A stretch of DNA of 64,000 bases from positions 54,491 through 118,490 of the forward strand of contig CANKHA010000006.1 of the NCBI GenBank assembly GCA_947481685.1. Reading direction: 5' to 3'. Below are positions 28,339-37,970 of the stretch, piece after piece. How positions within the stretch are numbered: position 1 is the stretch's first letter; every line of letters begins with the position of its first letter. The position numbers and the translations under genes were made by a program. The DNA comes from Bradyrhizobiaceae bacterium. Its GTDB lineage: Bacteria > Pseudomonadota > Alphaproteobacteria > Rhizobiales > Xanthobacteraceae. Below the pieces are notes generated by a model, which was not told the DNA's origin, made no database searches, and saw only the letters and a list, made by a program, of their open reading frames with translations.

Positions 28339-29054
28339 GACGTTCTCCTCCTAAAAGATTTTATTTCGATTTTACCCTGCGGCTGCCCGGCACGCTTGCG
28401 CGCATACATGGCGGCATCCGCGCGCGCGATCACATCCGCCGGCATGTCGCCGGCTTCGAACGTCGCAGATCCGGCAGACGCGCCAACTGAAACGGTGGCT
28501 GAACCGAGCCTGACCTTCGTTGCAGCGATCGCGGCTTCCAATTCCATCGCCTTTGCTGCGGCCGGTGCTGTGCCGATGTTCCACAACAATATGCCGAATT
28601 CATCGCCGCCGAGCCGCGACACGACGTCCGACTCCCGCACAGTTCGCAGCAACGTCGATGCCACCGCTTTCAGCACGCGGTCGCCGGCCGCATGGCCATG
28701 GCGGTCGTTCACCGGCTTGAAATTGTCGAGATCGAGATAGATCAGCGCCGCTGTGGTTCCGTAACGCCGCACATACGCGAGCGCGCGGCGCAATTCGCGC
28801 TCAAAGCCGCGCCGGTTCATGATTTCGAGCGAAGCATCGATATCGGCCCGGGCCTCGAGCTGCGCGACCTGGGCGCGCGCCGCCGCAAGTTCGGCCTGCA
28901 GGCGTTCCACTTCGGCGGCAAGCCGCACGGCCTCAGACCGGGAGGTCTTCTTTGCTGATGAGGGCGCCTTATTGACAGCCATCGGGCCTCGCACCGGCGC
29001 TTTCGCAGCCGCCCCGCGCTCTGGCCTGACAAGCCGGATCTTGCTTTTCGGCAT
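28335..29054 (-). CDS. Diguanylate cyclase (GGDEF)
   Basis: 239 residues from ATG 29054 (MPKSKIRLVRPERG). A basic, disordered N-terminus (~1-45) is followed by a coiled coil (~50-90, AARAQVAQLEARAD) and a GGDEF domain with LIYLDLDNFKPVND, HGHAAGDRVL and an intact GGDEF. RESD, five residues upstream, is the RxxD inhibitory site for product feedback. It should make c-di-GMP, probably dimerising through the coiled coil. Cytoplasmic; no transmembrane segment is seen. It is coupled to the following TctC gene, an unusual partner. Confidence 0.88.
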   Translation of the reverse strand: MPKSKIRLVRPERGAAAKAPVRGPMAVNKAPSSAKKTSRSEAVRLAAEVERLQAELAAARAQVAQLEARADIDASLEIMNRRGFERELRRALAYVRRYGTTAALIYLDLDNFKPVNDRHGHAAGDRVLKAVASTLLRTVRESDVVSRLGGDEFGILLWNIGTAPAAAKAMELEAAIAATKVRLGSATVSVGASAGSATFEAGDMPADVIARADAAMYARKRAGQPQGKIEIKSFRRRTS

Positions 29055-29176
29055 CCTGGAAGCCTCAATAGGATTCGCACGGGCAGGATAGCCAAGCCGT
29101 TTCACCTTGCCACTGTAAAGCCCATACCTATAATCCGACGCTTCCTTTCGGCAGGCAGCCGGATTCGGGGGGGCAA

Positions 29177-29668
29177 ATGGCTGCAAAACCAGTCGCGATC
29201 ATCATGGGAAGCCAGTCTGACTGGGAAACCATGAAACATGCTGGCGAAACGCTCACGGCGCTGAAGATAGGCTTTGAATCGCTGATCGTCTCCGCCCACC
29301 GCACACCGGACCGGCTGTTCGAGTTTGGCAAATCCGCACGCAAGAAAGGCTTCAAGGTGGTAATCGCAGGCGCCGGTGGCGCAGCCCACCTCCCCGGCAT
29401 GACAGCCTCGCTCACCTCACTTCCCGTGTTTGGCGTGCCGATGAACACCCACGCGCTGGAAGGCAAGGACAGTCTCCTTTCGATCATGCAGATGCCCGCC
29501 GGCATCCCCGTGGGCACGCTCGCGATCGGCAAGCCGGGTGCCATCAACGCTGCACTGCTGGCCGCAGCCGTGCTTGGGCTGTCGGACAAGGCCATCGAAA
29601 AGCGCGTCGACGCCTGGCGCGCAAAACAGACCAAAGCCGTGGCCAAGCGCCCGAAGGACAGCGCGTGA
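29177..29668 (+). CDS. purE: N5-carboxyaminoimidazole ribonucleotide mutase
   Basis: 163 residues, class I PurE. Converts N5-CAIR to CAIR in purine synthesis. Motifs: [15 protein letters not shown] (active-site Ser and Asp), SAHRTPDRL (catalytic His), [13 protein letters not shown] and GVPM. The stop overlaps the GTG start of purK, so the two are coupled and act in sequence. Confidence 0.96.
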   Translation: MAAKPVAIIMGSQSDWETMKHAGETLTALKIGFESLIVSAHRTPDRLFEFGKSARKKGFKVVIAGAGGAAHLPGMTASLTSLPVFGVPMNTHALEGKDSLLSIMQMPAGIPVGTLAIGKPGAINAALLAAAVLGLSDKAIEKRVDAWRAKQTKAVAKRPKDSA

Positions 29669-30765
29669 GTTCGAGACCGGTATTGAAGCCCGAAGCCACC
29701 ATCGGAATCCTGGGCGGCGGTCAACTGGGGCGCATGCTGGCGCTCGCCGCAGCGCGGCTAGGTTTCCATTGCCATGCCTATTCACCAGAAGCGGATTCCT
29801 GCGCCTTCGACGTGGTGCATGATTTCACCTGCGCGCCCTATGAGGATCACGCAGCGCTTGCGCGCTTTGCGGACGCGGTCGATGTGATCACCTACGAATT
29901 CGAGAATATTCCCGCGGAAACCGCGGCCTTCCTCGCCGCGCGGCGCCCTATTCTGCCCGATCCGAATGTGCTGGCAAGAACGCAGGACCGGCTTGTCGAA
30001 AAGAATTTCGTCAAGGATCTCGGCATTGCCACCGCGCCATTTGCATCGATCGAAACGGCGGCCGACGTGGCCAAAGCCGTTGCGGCGATCGGCCTGCCTG
30101 CCGTCCTGAAGACGCGCCGGATGGGCTATGACGGCAAGGGCCAGAAGATGATCGGCGGGAAGGATGACCCGGCAGCGGCCTGGGCCGAACTGCACAGCGT
30201 GCCCTGCATTCTGGAAGGCTTCGTTCCGTTCGAGCGCGAGATATCGGTGGTGGCCGCGCGCTCCCGCGACGGTCAGGTCGAATGCTTCGACGTCGCCTGG
30301 AACGAACACAGCAATCACATCCTCAAGACGTCGCGGGTGCCGGCGCCGATCTCCGACGATTACGTGGTCGAAGCGCGCCGCATCACCGAGACCATCGCCA
30401 ACGCGTTCGATTATGTCGGGGTGCTGGCGGTGGAAATGTTTGTCGTCGGCCAGGGCAGCGGCCCCGCCGTGCTGGTCAATGAGATCGCGCCCCGCGTCCA
30501 TAACTCCGGCCACTGGAGCATCGACGGTTGCACGGTGTCGCAATTCGAGCAGCACATCCGCGCGGTCGCCGGCTGGACGCTGGGCAAGCCGGTACGTCAC
30601 GGCGACGTCGAAATGACCAACCTGATCGGGACGGAAGTGAACGACTATGCCCGATGGCTCGGCGAGCCGGGTGTATCGGTGCATCTTTACGGCAAGACCG
30701 ATCCGCGCCCCGGACGGAAGATGGGCCATATCACCCGCGTGACACCCGCCGGAGACAAGACATGA
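29665..30765 (+). CDS. purK: 5-(carboxyamino)imidazole ribonucleotide synthase
   Basis: 366 residues, GTG start inside the purE stop codon. An ATP-grasp enzyme that carboxylates AIR using bicarbonate and ATP. N-terminal [16 protein letters not shown], central ATP-grasp segments [14 protein letters not shown] and [15 protein letters not shown], and C-terminal [17 protein letters not shown] are all canonical. Works with PurE. A small membrane protein gene overlaps its stop. Confidence 0.96.
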   Translation: MSSRPVLKPEATIGILGGGQLGRMLALAAARLGFHCHAYSPEADSCAFDVVHDFTCAPYEDHAALARFADAVDVITYEFENIPAETAAFLAARRPILPDPNVLARTQDRLVEKNFVKDLGIATAPFASIETAADVAKAVAAIGLPAVLKTRRMGYDGKGQKMIGGKDDPAAAWAELHSVPCILEGFVPFEREISVVAARSRDGQVECFDVAWNEHSNHILKTSRVPAPISDDYVVEARRITETIANAFDYVGVLAVEMFVVGQGSGPAVLVNEIAPRVHNSGHWSIDGCTVSQFEQHIRAVAGWTLGKPVRHGDVEMTNLIGTEVNDYARWLGEPGVSVHLYGKTDPRPGRKMGHITRVTPAGDKT

Positions 30766-31124
30766 CCAATTACCTCCTGGGGGCTTTGATTTGCTTCCTT
30801 GCCGGGTGGAGCGTTGCCTCCGCCGAGGTCCTGTTCCGGCAGGAGCAGCGGCCGGCGCCCTTCCAAGGCACCCCGGGCATGGTGTTCCTGCTGGCGCTGT
30901 CCGCCGTGGGCGCAGCCTTGGCGACGGGCGGAATCCTGTGGATTTTCCGATCAATTCCCTCTGCATCCGTCCTGATTATCGTTGGCGGCGCCGGCTGGGC
31001 CGGCTTCGCGGCCTCCAACTGGCTGAATGTCGCCGCTGCTGGGGCGGTGAACCGGCTGATCCTCGGCTTGGGCGGGCTTTTGCTGCTCTATGGCCTGGTC
31101 TGGAAGTTCCTCCCGCCCCCCTGA
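30762..31124 (+). CDS. Small integral membrane protein of unknown function
   Basis: 120 residues, starting within the stop codon of purK (ATGA). Four hydrophobic segments are visible: YLLGALICFLAGWSVASA, VFLLALSAVGAALATGG, VLIIVGGAGWAGFAASNW and LILGLGGLLLLYGLVWKF. It has few charged residues apart from one short loop. Coupling to purK suggests co-expression only; no function is recognised. Confidence 0.7.
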   Translation: MTNYLLGALICFLAGWSVASAEVLFRQEQRPAPFQGTPGMVFLLALSAVGAALATGGILWIFRSIPSASVLIIVGGAGWAGFAASNWLNVAAAGAVNRLILGLGGLLLLYGLVWKFLPPP

Positions 31125-31253
31125 AATCCGGCCCGGAAGGTGGACTTTCCGGACATGCTCTGGTACATGCGCGCCTTCGGTTGCGAGTTATCGCCTTCTT
31201 TTTGGACGGTTTCCGCCACCACCCAGCTAACCCGATCGAAGAGGATAGACTGC

Positions 31254-31541
31254 GTGCAGGTTCTCGTTCGCGACAATAACGTCGATCAAGCCCTCAAGGC
31301 GCTCAAGAAAAAGATGCAGCGTGAGGGCATTTTCCGCGAGATGAAGCTCCGCGGACATTACGAAAAGCCCTCCGAGAAGAAGGCCAGGGAAAAGGCGGAA
31401 GCGATCCGCCGCGCCCGCAAGCTCGCGCGCAAGAAATTGCAGCGCGAAGGCCTGCTCCCGATGAAGCCCCGCGTAATCCCCGGCGCTGCCGGTCCTGGCG
31501 GCGCTGGTGGACGTGGCGCCGCACGCGGCCCGCGCAGCTAA
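31254..31541 (+). CDS. rpsU: 30S ribosomal protein S21
   Basis: 95 residues from a GTG start ([20 protein letters not shown]), which matches the family N-terminus; a GAGG lies upstream. The S21 core continues [29 protein letters not shown]. The protein ends in a Gly/Ala/Arg-rich tail ([16 protein letters not shown]) beyond the conserved core, typical of this bacterial group. Followed by a strong terminator. Confidence 0.95.
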   Translation: MQVLVRDNNVDQALKALKKKMQREGIFREMKLRGHYEKPSEKKAREKAEAIRRARKLARKKLQREGLLPMKPRVIPGAAGPGGAGGRGAARGPRS

Positions 31542-31565
31542 CCTTCAAGGTTTCAGTTTGTTTAC

Positions 31566-31606
31566 AGCGCGGGTTGGAGCCATCCAGCCCGCGCTATTTC
31601 TTTGCG
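31566..31606 (+). terminator. Terminator of rpsU
   Basis: Stem AGCGCGGG / CCCGCGCT extended by TGGA / TCCA around a GCCA loop, then ATTTCTTTG. It separates rpsU from the convergent hydrolase gene. Confidence 0.8.
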
Positions 31607-31610
31607 CGGA

Positions 31611-32414
31611 TCAGTTCGGCTCCGCCAGAAACGCGTGCGCGGCTTCGATCGCGCCGAGCTCATCAAGATTGATATGCGTGCCGAGCGGAAAACGAACCAG
31701 TTCCTTCCGGCCGGGAGCCAGTTCGAACAACCGCTCGCCGAAACGCATCGCGACCGTTGAATCCTTTTCCCCGTGCATGATCAGGACCGGCGCTTTAGTC
31801 CGCACGATCCGTTGGTCAGAGCGGAATTGATCGCGCAGCAGCCACCGCACCGGGATGTAGGGGAACGCCGCTGCCGCTACGTCAGCCGTCGAGGTATAGG
31901 GAGCCTCCAGAATCAGTTTGCCGACCGGATGCTTCTCGGCCACGGCGACTGCAATACCGCTGCCGAGCGAATAGCCCCACGGCACGATGCGTTCCGCCGG
32001 ATAGTGCTTCGCCGCGAAGCGATAGGCGGCCTCGCCATCGGACAGCAATGCCTTTTCACTCGGCTGCCCTGTGGACCCGCCATAGCCGCGGTAGGACAAG
32101 GCTATCAGCCCCGTGCCGTCCTCCGTCAGCGCGCGGAAGCGGGGCACGCGCCACGCAAGAACCTCGCCGTTGCCGTGGAAGAACAGCACCACCGGTTTGT
32201 CGCCCCTGGGTGGGACATGCCAGACGATGATCTTTTCGCCGTCCTCGGTGTCGAGGACAACTTCCTCGGCCTGTGGGAAATCCGCGTCGGCAGGTGATGT
32301 TCGGTTTTTCTGCGGCGCCGGATACATCATCGCGCGCTGCGCAAAATAAAGCAGCGCAACCAAACCGGCGTAGCCGACCACCGCAACGATAACGATCCCT
32401 TTGAGTACGAACAC
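31611..32414 (-). CDS. Alpha/beta hydrolase, membrane-anchored (ABHD13/YfhR-like)
   Basis: 267 residues. An N-terminal hydrophobic anchor (GIVIVAVVGYAGLVALLYFAQ) is followed by an alpha/beta-hydrolase fold. Catalytic Ser in GYSLGSG, Asp in GEKDSTV and His in GTHINLDELG, with the oxyanion segment FFHGNGE. The layout matches YfhR/ABHD13-like hydrolases of unknown substrate. The active site should face the periplasm or membrane surface. It is convergent with rpsU. Confidence 0.85.
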   Translation of the reverse strand: MFVLKGIVIVAVVGYAGLVALLYFAQRAMMYPAPQKNRTSPADADFPQAEEVVLDTEDGEKIIVWHVPPRGDKPVVLFFHGNGEVLAWRVPRFRALTEDGTGLIALSYRGYGGSTGQPSEKALLSDGEAAYRFAAKHYPAERIVPWGYSLGSGIAVAVAEKHPVGKLILEAPYTSTADVAAAAFPYIPVRWLLRDQFRSDQRIVRTKAPVLIMHGEKDSTVAMRFGERLFELAPGRKELVRFPLGTHINLDELGAIEAAHAFLAEPN

Positions 32415-32431
32415 AGCGCGCCGTTACCAGC

Positions 32432-33829
32432 CTACATCGACTTGACGATCTGCTCCGCCATCTTCTTGGCGTCGCCGAGCAACATCATGGTGTTGTCACG
32501 GTAGAACAGCGGATTGTCGATGCCGGCATAGCCCGAGGCGAGCGAGCGCTTCACGAACATCACGGTGCCGGCCTTCCAGACCTGCAACACCGGCATGCCG
32601 TAGATCGGCGAGGTCTTGTCGTCTTCCGCAGCCGGATTGGTGACGTCGTTGGCGCCGATGACGAAGGCGACATCGGCCTGCGCGAACTCCGAATTGATGT
32701 CTTCCAGCTCGAACACCTCGTCATAAGGCACATTGGCTTCCGCCAGGAGTACGTTCATGTGCCCAGGCATGCGGCCCGCCACAGGATGGATGGCGTATTT
32801 CACTTCGACGCCGGCTTTCTTGAGATGATCGGCCATCTCGCGCAGCGCATGCTGCGCCTGCGCCACCGCCATGCCGTAGCCCGGCACGATGATCACCTTC
32901 GAAGCGTTCATCATCAGATAGGCGGCATCTTCCGCGGAGCCGAGTTTCACCGGCTTCTGTTCGCCGCCCGCGCCGCCCGCCGCCGCAACCTCGCCACCGA
33001 AGCCGCCGAGGATCACGGAGATAAAGGAGCGGTTCATGCCCTTGCACATGATGTAGGACAGAATCGCGCCGGATGAGCCGACCAGCGCACCGGTGATGAT
33101 CAGCGCCGAATTGCCGAGGGTGAAGCCGATGCCCGCCGCCGCCCAGCCCGAATAGGAATTGAGCATTGAGATCACGACCGGCATATCCGCGCCGCCGATC
33201 GGAATGATGATCAGCACGCCGAGCGTGAACGACACCAGCGCGATCATCCAGAAGATGAAATGGCTTTCGGTCCAGACGAAAATGATGATCAGCAGCACCA
33301 GGGTGCCGGCGAGCGCGAGATTGATCACGTGCCGGAGCGGCAGCATGATCGGCGCGCCACTCATGCGGCCGTCGAGCTTGAGGAACGCTATCACCGAGCC
33401 CGTGAAAGTCAGTGCGCCGATAGCGGTGCCGAGCGACATCTCAACCAGGCTGCCGCCATGGATATGACCCGGCAGGCCGAGATCGAAGGCTGCCGGTGCA
33501 TACAGGGCGCCTGCAGCCACCAGCACGGCCGCCATGCCCACGAGCGAATGGAAGGCCGCGACCAGTTGCGGCATGGCCGTCATCGGCACGCGCCGCGCAA
33601 TCACAGCACCGGCGCCACCGCCGATACCTAGACCGAGGAGAACAAGCAGCCAGGAGCCGAAACTCGAGGGCGGACGCAAGGCGAGCGTGGTGAGGATGGC
33701 GATGGCCATGCCGACCATGCCGAACATGTTGCCCTGACGGCTGGTGGCGGGGCTTGAGAGCCCGCGCAGCGCCAGGATGAAAAGAACGCCAGCGACCAGA
33801 TAGAGCAGCGCGGCGATATTGGCGGTCAT
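32432..33829 (-). CDS. pntB: NAD(P) transhydrogenase subunit beta
   Basis: About 465 residues from an internal ATG (MTANIAALLYLVAGVLF), the family's usual length. Membrane domain II with about eight helices (residues 1-265, including GSVIAFLKLDGRMSG and MLNSYSGWAAAGIGF), then NADP-binding domain III with VPGYGMAVAQAQHALRE, HPVAGRMPGHMNVLLAEANVPYDEV (quoted in part) and IGANDVTNPAA. With PntA1/PntA2 it couples proton flow to reduction of NADP by NADH. Third gene of the pnt operon. Confidence 0.95.
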   Translation of the reverse strand: MTANIAALLYLVAGVLFILALRGLSSPATSRQGNMFGMVGMAIAILTTLALRPPSSFGSWLLVLLGLGIGGGAGAVIARRVPMTAMPQLVAAFHSLVGMAAVLVAAGALYAPAAFDLGLPGHIHGGSLVEMSLGTAIGALTFTGSVIAFLKLDGRMSGAPIMLPLRHVINLALAGTLVLLIIIFVWTESHFIFWMIALVSFTLGVLIIIPIGGADMPVVISMLNSYSGWAAAGIGFTLGNSALIITGALVGSSGAILSYIMCKGMNRSFISVILGGFGGEVAAAGGAGGEQKPVKLGSAEDAAYLMMNASKVIIVPGYGMAVAQAQHALREMADHLKKAGVEVKYAIHPVAGRMPGHMNVLLAEANVPYDEVFELEDINSEFAQADVAFVIGANDVTNPAAEDDKTSPIYGMPVLQVWKAGTVMFVKRSLASGYAGIDNPLFYRDNTMMLLGDAKKMAEQIVKSM

Positions 33830-33839
33830 GGCCTGCCCC

Positions 33840-34271
33840 TCAGCTCTTCTTCTTGTACATGCCGAGCATGCGTTGCGTGACGAGGAAGCCACCGAAGATA
33901 TTCACCGATGCCAGAATCAGCGCGATGAAGCCGAAAGCGCGCGCCCACCAGGCGCCGGCATCGTCGGTTGTCAGAACGACGCCCACCGCCAGCAGCGCGC
34001 CAACCACGATCACCGAGGAAATGGCGTTGGTCACCGACATCAGCGGCGTATGGAGCGCCGGCGTCACCGACCAGACCACGTAATAGCCGACAAAGACGGC
34101 CATGACGAAAATCGAGAGACGGAAAACGAAGGGATCGACGCCGAGGCCCTGCGCTGCTGCGCTGCCAGCATCGGAGGCAAGCTGGATATAAGCCTGCGCA
34201 GCTTCAGCGGCCTGCCGCGCCATCTCGGCGGCGGCCTGAGCACGATCAAGGGCATCCTGTGGGGTGGCCAT
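33840..34271 (-). CDS. pntA2: NAD(P) transhydrogenase subunit alpha 2 (membrane part)
   Basis: 143 residues. A helical Ala-rich N-terminus (~1-45) precedes three membrane helices: [38 protein letters not shown] and [20 protein letters not shown], with the conserved [17 protein letters not shown] between them. In this bacterial group the alpha subunit is split in two, so this supplies the domain II part. It lies between pntA1 and pntB with short gaps. Confidence 0.93.
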   Translation of the reverse strand: MATPQDALDRAQAAAEMARQAAEAAQAYIQLASDAGSAAAQGLGVDPFVFRLSIFVMAVFVGYYVVWSVTPALHTPLMSVTNAISSVIVVGALLAVGVVLTTDDAGAWWARAFGFIALILASVNIFGGFLVTQRMLGMYKKKS

Positions 34272-34281
34272 GGGCTAAATC

Positions 34282-35421
34282 CTAGGCTGCATTCTTCGGC
34301 TGGAAATTCGGATGGATGACAGCGCCGTCGCGGGTGAGCGCAATGGCTTTGACGATCTCGTCGTCCCATTTCACATCAAGATTCTTGGTTGTCTTGTCGA
34401 CAAGGATTTCGAGCAGCGTGTAAAGGTTCTTGGCATAGAGCGCCGAGGCGGTCGCAGCGATGCGTCCGGCCATATTCAGATAACCCACGATCTTCACGCC
34501 ATTCTTTTCAGCGATCTCGCCGGGCTGCGCGCCTTCGACATTACCGCCGCGCTCGACCGCGAGATCGATGATCACCGAACCCGGACGCATCGAGGCGACC
34601 ATCTCGGCCGAAATCAGCTTCGGCGCCGGCCGGCCCGGAATGAGCGCAGTGGTGATGACAATGTCCTGCTTCTTGATGTGCTCGGCGACCAGAGCGGCCT
34701 GCTTCGCCTGATATTCCTTCGACATTTCCTTGGCGTAGCCGCCGGCTGTCTGCGCATTCTTGAATTCTTCGTCCTCGACCGCGAGGAATTTCGCGCCGAG
34801 GCTCTCCACCTGTTCCTTGGTGGCGGGACGCACGTCGGTCGCGGTGACGACCGCACCGAGGCGCCGTGCCGTTGCAATGGCCTGAAGGCCTGCAACGCCA
34901 ACGCCCATGATAAAGACCTTAGCCGCCGTCACCGTGCCGGCTGCCGTCATCATCATCGGCAGCGCGCGGCCGTATTGCTCGGCCGCATCAATGACCGCGC
35001 GATAGCCCGCGAGGTTGGCCTGGCTCGACAGCACGTCCATCGATTGCGCGCGGGTGATGCGCGGCATCAATTCCATCGCAAAGGCTGCTATCCCCGCTTC
35101 TGCGAGCTGCTGCAGCGCCGCCTCGTTACCGAAAGGATCCATGATCGCCAGCACGATGGCGCCACGCCGATACTGGGCGGCTTCCTCGGCGGACGGACGG
35201 CGCACCTTGAACACGACATCGGCGCCGCTCACGGCATCCACAGCGCTCGCATGCACGGTCGCGCCGGCGGCTTCGTAATCGGCGTCGAGGATGCCGGATT
35301 TCACTCCAGCGCCGGCTTCGACTGAAACCTCGACGCCGAGCACTTTCATCTTCTTGATCGTTTCCGGCGTGGCGGCAACGCGCGGCTCAGGCTCAGCCTC
35401 GCGCGGTATGGCAATGCGCAT
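34282..35421 (-). CDS. pntA1: NAD(P) transhydrogenase subunit alpha 1 (NAD-binding part)
   Basis: 379 residues. Soluble domain I, related to alanine dehydrogenase: MRIAIPREAEPEPRVAATPE at the start, MDPFGNEAAL, the catalytic-region RITRAQSMDVLSSQANLAGY, and the NAD Rossmann motif GVGVAGLQAIATARRLGA. Binds NADH and transfers hydride to NADP on PntB. First gene of pntA1-pntA2-pntB, and itself downstream of the oxidase subunit IV gene. Confidence 0.95.
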   Translation of the reverse strand: MRIAIPREAEPEPRVAATPETIKKMKVLGVEVSVEAGAGVKSGILDADYEAAGATVHASAVDAVSGADVVFKVRRPSAEEAAQYRRGAIVLAIMDPFGNEAALQQLAEAGIAAFAMELMPRITRAQSMDVLSSQANLAGYRAVIDAAEQYGRALPMMMTAAGTVTAAKVFIMGVGVAGLQAIATARRLGAVVTATDVRPATKEQVESLGAKFLAVEDEEFKNAQTAGGYAKEMSKEYQAKQAALVAEHIKKQDIVITTALIPGRPAPKLISAEMVASMRPGSVIIDLAVERGGNVEGAQPGEIAEKNGVKIVGYLNMAGRIAATASALYAKNLYTLLEILVDKTTKNLDVKWDDEIVKAIALTRDGAVIHPNFQPKNAA

Positions 35422-35449
35422 TCGATCGCCCCTTCACGGCCGGAGTTTG

Positions 35450-35743
35450 CTACGCGGCGGTCAGCAGAAGCGCCACTGCCGAAATGGCGAGGGCGACGTA
35501 GCTGGACGTCCGGGTACCGCTCATAATTCCCTGAATCAAAGCGGCAGGCGCCACGATGAAAATAATCAGGCAGCCAACCAGCCAATTGTGCACGGCGCCG
35601 CCGATGCAAAGCCCGATCACCGTATTGATGACGTGGATGCTGCCGATGAAGGCGATGTGCAGAAAGGCCTCGTAGGTGCCTTCGTGCGACACGTAATCGT
35701 TGCCTTCCGCCGTGGCGTATTCCGGCGCAGCGTGCTCGGCCAT
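35450..35743 (-). CDS. aa3-type cytochrome c oxidase subunit IV-like membrane protein
   Basis: 97 residues from an internal ATG. N-terminus MAEHAAPEYATAEGNDYVSHEGTY resembles the bacterial aa3-oxidase subunit IV motif (quoted in part), followed by three hydrophobic segments (FLHIAFIGSIHVINTVIGL, WLVGCLIIFIVAPAALIQGI, SSYVALAISAVALLL). It may stabilise the oxidase, but no oxidase genes are adjacent; placement just before pnt is seen in related bacteria. AGGT lies shortly upstream. Confidence 0.7.
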   Translation of the reverse strand: MAEHAAPEYATAEGNDYVSHEGTYEAFLHIAFIGSIHVINTVIGLCIGGAVHNWLVGCLIIFIVAPAALIQGIMSGTRTSSYVALAISAVALLLTAA

Positions 35744-35830
35744 TGCTAACCTCCGTGGGGAAAAACTCGGGAATCCATTAAGCGAGGATGTAGCGGAAAC
35801 CCGGCAAACGGGCAATGGCGGGCGATGCGA

Positions 35831-37197
35831 TTAAGGCCCCTTCAAACCCGCCGCGGCCAACGCTTTGCGTTGCCTGCCGGTGACCCTTTGCACGGAAAAA
35901 TCTTCTATGGCCTCATTGAACAGACGATAGAAATTCAGCTCTGCCCGCAGATGCAGGAACACGGCGCCAAGCCCGATCGCGGCGCGGTCCATGAAGACGA
36001 ATTCGCGCGGCACCGTCACCGGCCTTTGCTCCCGCAGCGCCTGATGCACACGAAAGGCTTCCCGGCGGCCATATTCCGACGGCTTCACCCCATCGGCGAT
36101 GGTGCGGACGCGGTCGTCGAGCAGCGGGCCGTAGATGAACTTTGCCCAAATATTGAGCGTGTCGATCAGGCCACGCGTGAGACGCTTGAAGCCCCAGGTC
36201 TCGTAGGCTTTGACCACCAAATCGTCATCGCCACGTTCCAGCCCGCGATAGAGATCCACCACGCCGCCAACGAACGTTGGAGGAAAGATGCGGATGCATC
36301 CGTAGTCGAGCAGATTGATTCCGCCAGGACGTGATTTTCCCTTGCCCGGCTTTTCGTCGAAGACCGTGTAGTTGCCGAGATGCGGATCCCCGTGGATCAC
36401 GCCGAAGCGGCTGAAAGGATGCCACCACGCGGCGAACATTGCCGTGGCGAGACGATTGCGCGTCGCGAGATCGTCTTCCGTATGATCGAGCATCCGCGAG
36501 CCCTGCATCCAGTCGAGCGTCAGCAGACGCCGCGTCGATAATGCCGGATGCACGGAAGGAACGCGGACACTATCGTTGTCCGCAAGCATCTCGCGGTAAA
36601 GCGCGACATGCCGGGCCTCGCGTTGATAGTCGAGCTCTTCGCGCAACCGCGCGCCGATCTCCTGACCGATTTCGGTGGTATCGATCGCGGAGTCCATGCG
36701 CCGCCGCAGCGAGAGCAGCCATCCGAGTTGCTGCAGATCGGCTTCCACTGCCGACTCCATGTCGGGATATTGCAGCTTGCAGGCAAGGTCGTCGCCATCC
36801 AGCGAACGCGCGCGATGCACCTGACCGAGCGACGCCGCCGCGGCCGGCTGATGCTCGAAATTCTCGAACCGTTTCTCCCACCCCGCACCGAGTTCGGATG
36901 TCATCCGCCGCTTCACGAAGGCCCAGCCCATCGGCGGCGCTTCGCTCTGCAATTTCATCAGTTCGCCGGCATATTCCGCCGGCACGGCATCGGGAATGGT
37001 GGCAAGGAGCTGCGCCACCTTCATGATCGGCCCTTTCAGGCCGCCGAGCGCGGCAGCAATATCGAGCGCGTTGCGGCTATGATCCTGCGTCCGGCCGAGC
37101 ACGCGTTTGGTGGTCATCCGCGCGGCAACGCCACCGACATTTTTGCCGACGCGCGCTTGGCGCGGGCGGAGAAGCGATTCTTTTCGCGATCAGTCAA
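35831..37197 (-). CDS. ABC1/AarF/UbiB-family kinase-like protein, N-terminus probably frameshifted
   Basis: The intact frame from 37117 gives 428 residues with the ABC1 signatures: LGGLKGPIMKVAQLLA (KxGQ-like), AAASLGQVHRA, LREELDYQREARH, GVIHGDPHLGNYTV and LLDYGCIRIF (DYG for DFG). Such atypical kinases assist ubiquinone biosynthesis. Upstream, a TTG at 37197 with GAGGG before it opens a frame reading TDREKNRFSARAKR, and the next frame then reads ARVGKNVGGVAARMTTKR into the main protein. These two pieces match the normal family N-terminus, so a short deletion near 37152 has probably shifted the frame. Otherwise translation would begin at ATG 37117. Confidence 0.8.
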
Positions 37198-37268
37198 TAC
37201 GCCCTCAACAAGATATTAAGCGCTTTCCTATGATGATGCGAAGAAGATGTCTGGATCAGTGGCAGGAT

Positions 37269-37655
37269 TCACAGCTTCGGCCAATTATCCCTGATCCAAC
37301 GCCCCAAGCCTTCCTCGCTCACCTCGCCTGCAGCAAGCGAGATGATCATGGCAGCGGCCTCAACCTCAGGCACCCGAAAGTCAATTCCGTTCACCCCAAG
37401 AAAAGTGAAGATGGCGAGGAGCGACGTCCGCTTGTTGCCATCAACAAATGGATGGTTTTTCGCGATGCCATAGCCGTAGGCAGCTGCAAGCTCTGGCAAC
37501 CCTGGCTGTTCGTAGGCCCATTTGTTACGGGGCCGGTCTAAAGCCGATTCAAGCAACGCTGCATTCCGCAACCCGCCTGATCCGCCATGGATTGCCAATT
37601 GTTCGTCATGGATGGCGATGACAATCACCGCCGTCAGCCATTCAGGCTCGTTCAC
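37269..37655 (-). CDS. doc: Doc-family toxin (death-on-curing, Fic fold)
   Basis: 128 residues. Fic-fold toxin with the active-site motif HPFVDGNKR (HxFx[D/E]GNxxR with Lys, as in Doc kinases), preceded by GGSGGLRNAALLESALDRP. Doc toxins phosphorylate EF-Tu and stop translation. The start overlaps the stop of the AbrB-type antitoxin by four bases. It looks complete, with all catalytic residues present. Confidence 0.92.
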   Translation of the reverse strand: MNEPEWLTAVIVIAIHDEQLAIHGGSGGLRNAALLESALDRPRNKWAYEQPGLPELAAAYGYGIAKNHPFVDGNKRTSLLAIFTFLGVNGIDFRVPEVEAAAMIISLAAGEVSEEGLGRWIRDNWPKL

Positions 37656-37924
37656 TTGGCAAGCTCGGCCAGCGCGTTGCGGTAAATTTTCATACCACGC
37701 CGCGCTACCTCCATTGCCTTCTCGAATTTGGGATCATGAGGTGTGAAGCAAAGGCCACCCTCCGGAGTCAAGGTGGCATAAAAACTGTCCCCAACGCCGA
37801 TGTTCAATCGCGCCATGAGTTCTTTCGGAAGAATGACACCCGTCGAGTTGCCGATTTTCTTCAGCTGAACTACCCTCACCACTTGGCTGCGGGGATCGGG
37901 AACGATCTTTTTTTCAACCGACAT
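37652..37924 (-). CDS. AbrB/MazE-family antitoxin of the Doc toxin
   Basis: 90 residues. A swapped-hairpin AbrB DNA-binding domain (residues ~15-60): VVRVVQLKKIGNSTGVILPKELM and LNIGVGDSFYATL, followed by a C-terminal helix (FEKAMEVARRGMKIYRNALAEL) that should bind and neutralise Doc. First gene of the pair, coupled to the toxin. Two perfect dyads lie just upstream, one overlapping a consensus -10 box (TATAAT), so autorepression is likely. Confidence 0.9.
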   Translation of the reverse strand: MSVEKKIVPDPRSQVVRVVQLKKIGNSTGVILPKELMARLNIGVGDSFYATLTPEGGLCFTPHDPKFEKAMEVARRGMKIYRNALAELAK

Positions 37925-37939
37925 GGCAGACCTCGCGGA

Positions 37940-37956
37940 TTATACAGACTGTATAA
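37940..37956. promoter_or_regulatory. Toxin-antitoxin operator dyad 1 overlapping the -10 box
   Basis: TTATACAG-A-CTGTATAA is a perfect 8-bp inverted repeat. On the minus strand it contains TATAAT at 37944-37939, 15 bases upstream of the antitoxin start. This is the expected place for an AbrB-type autorepressor site. Confidence 0.7.
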
Positions 37957-37970
37957 CACATAAGGTCACT

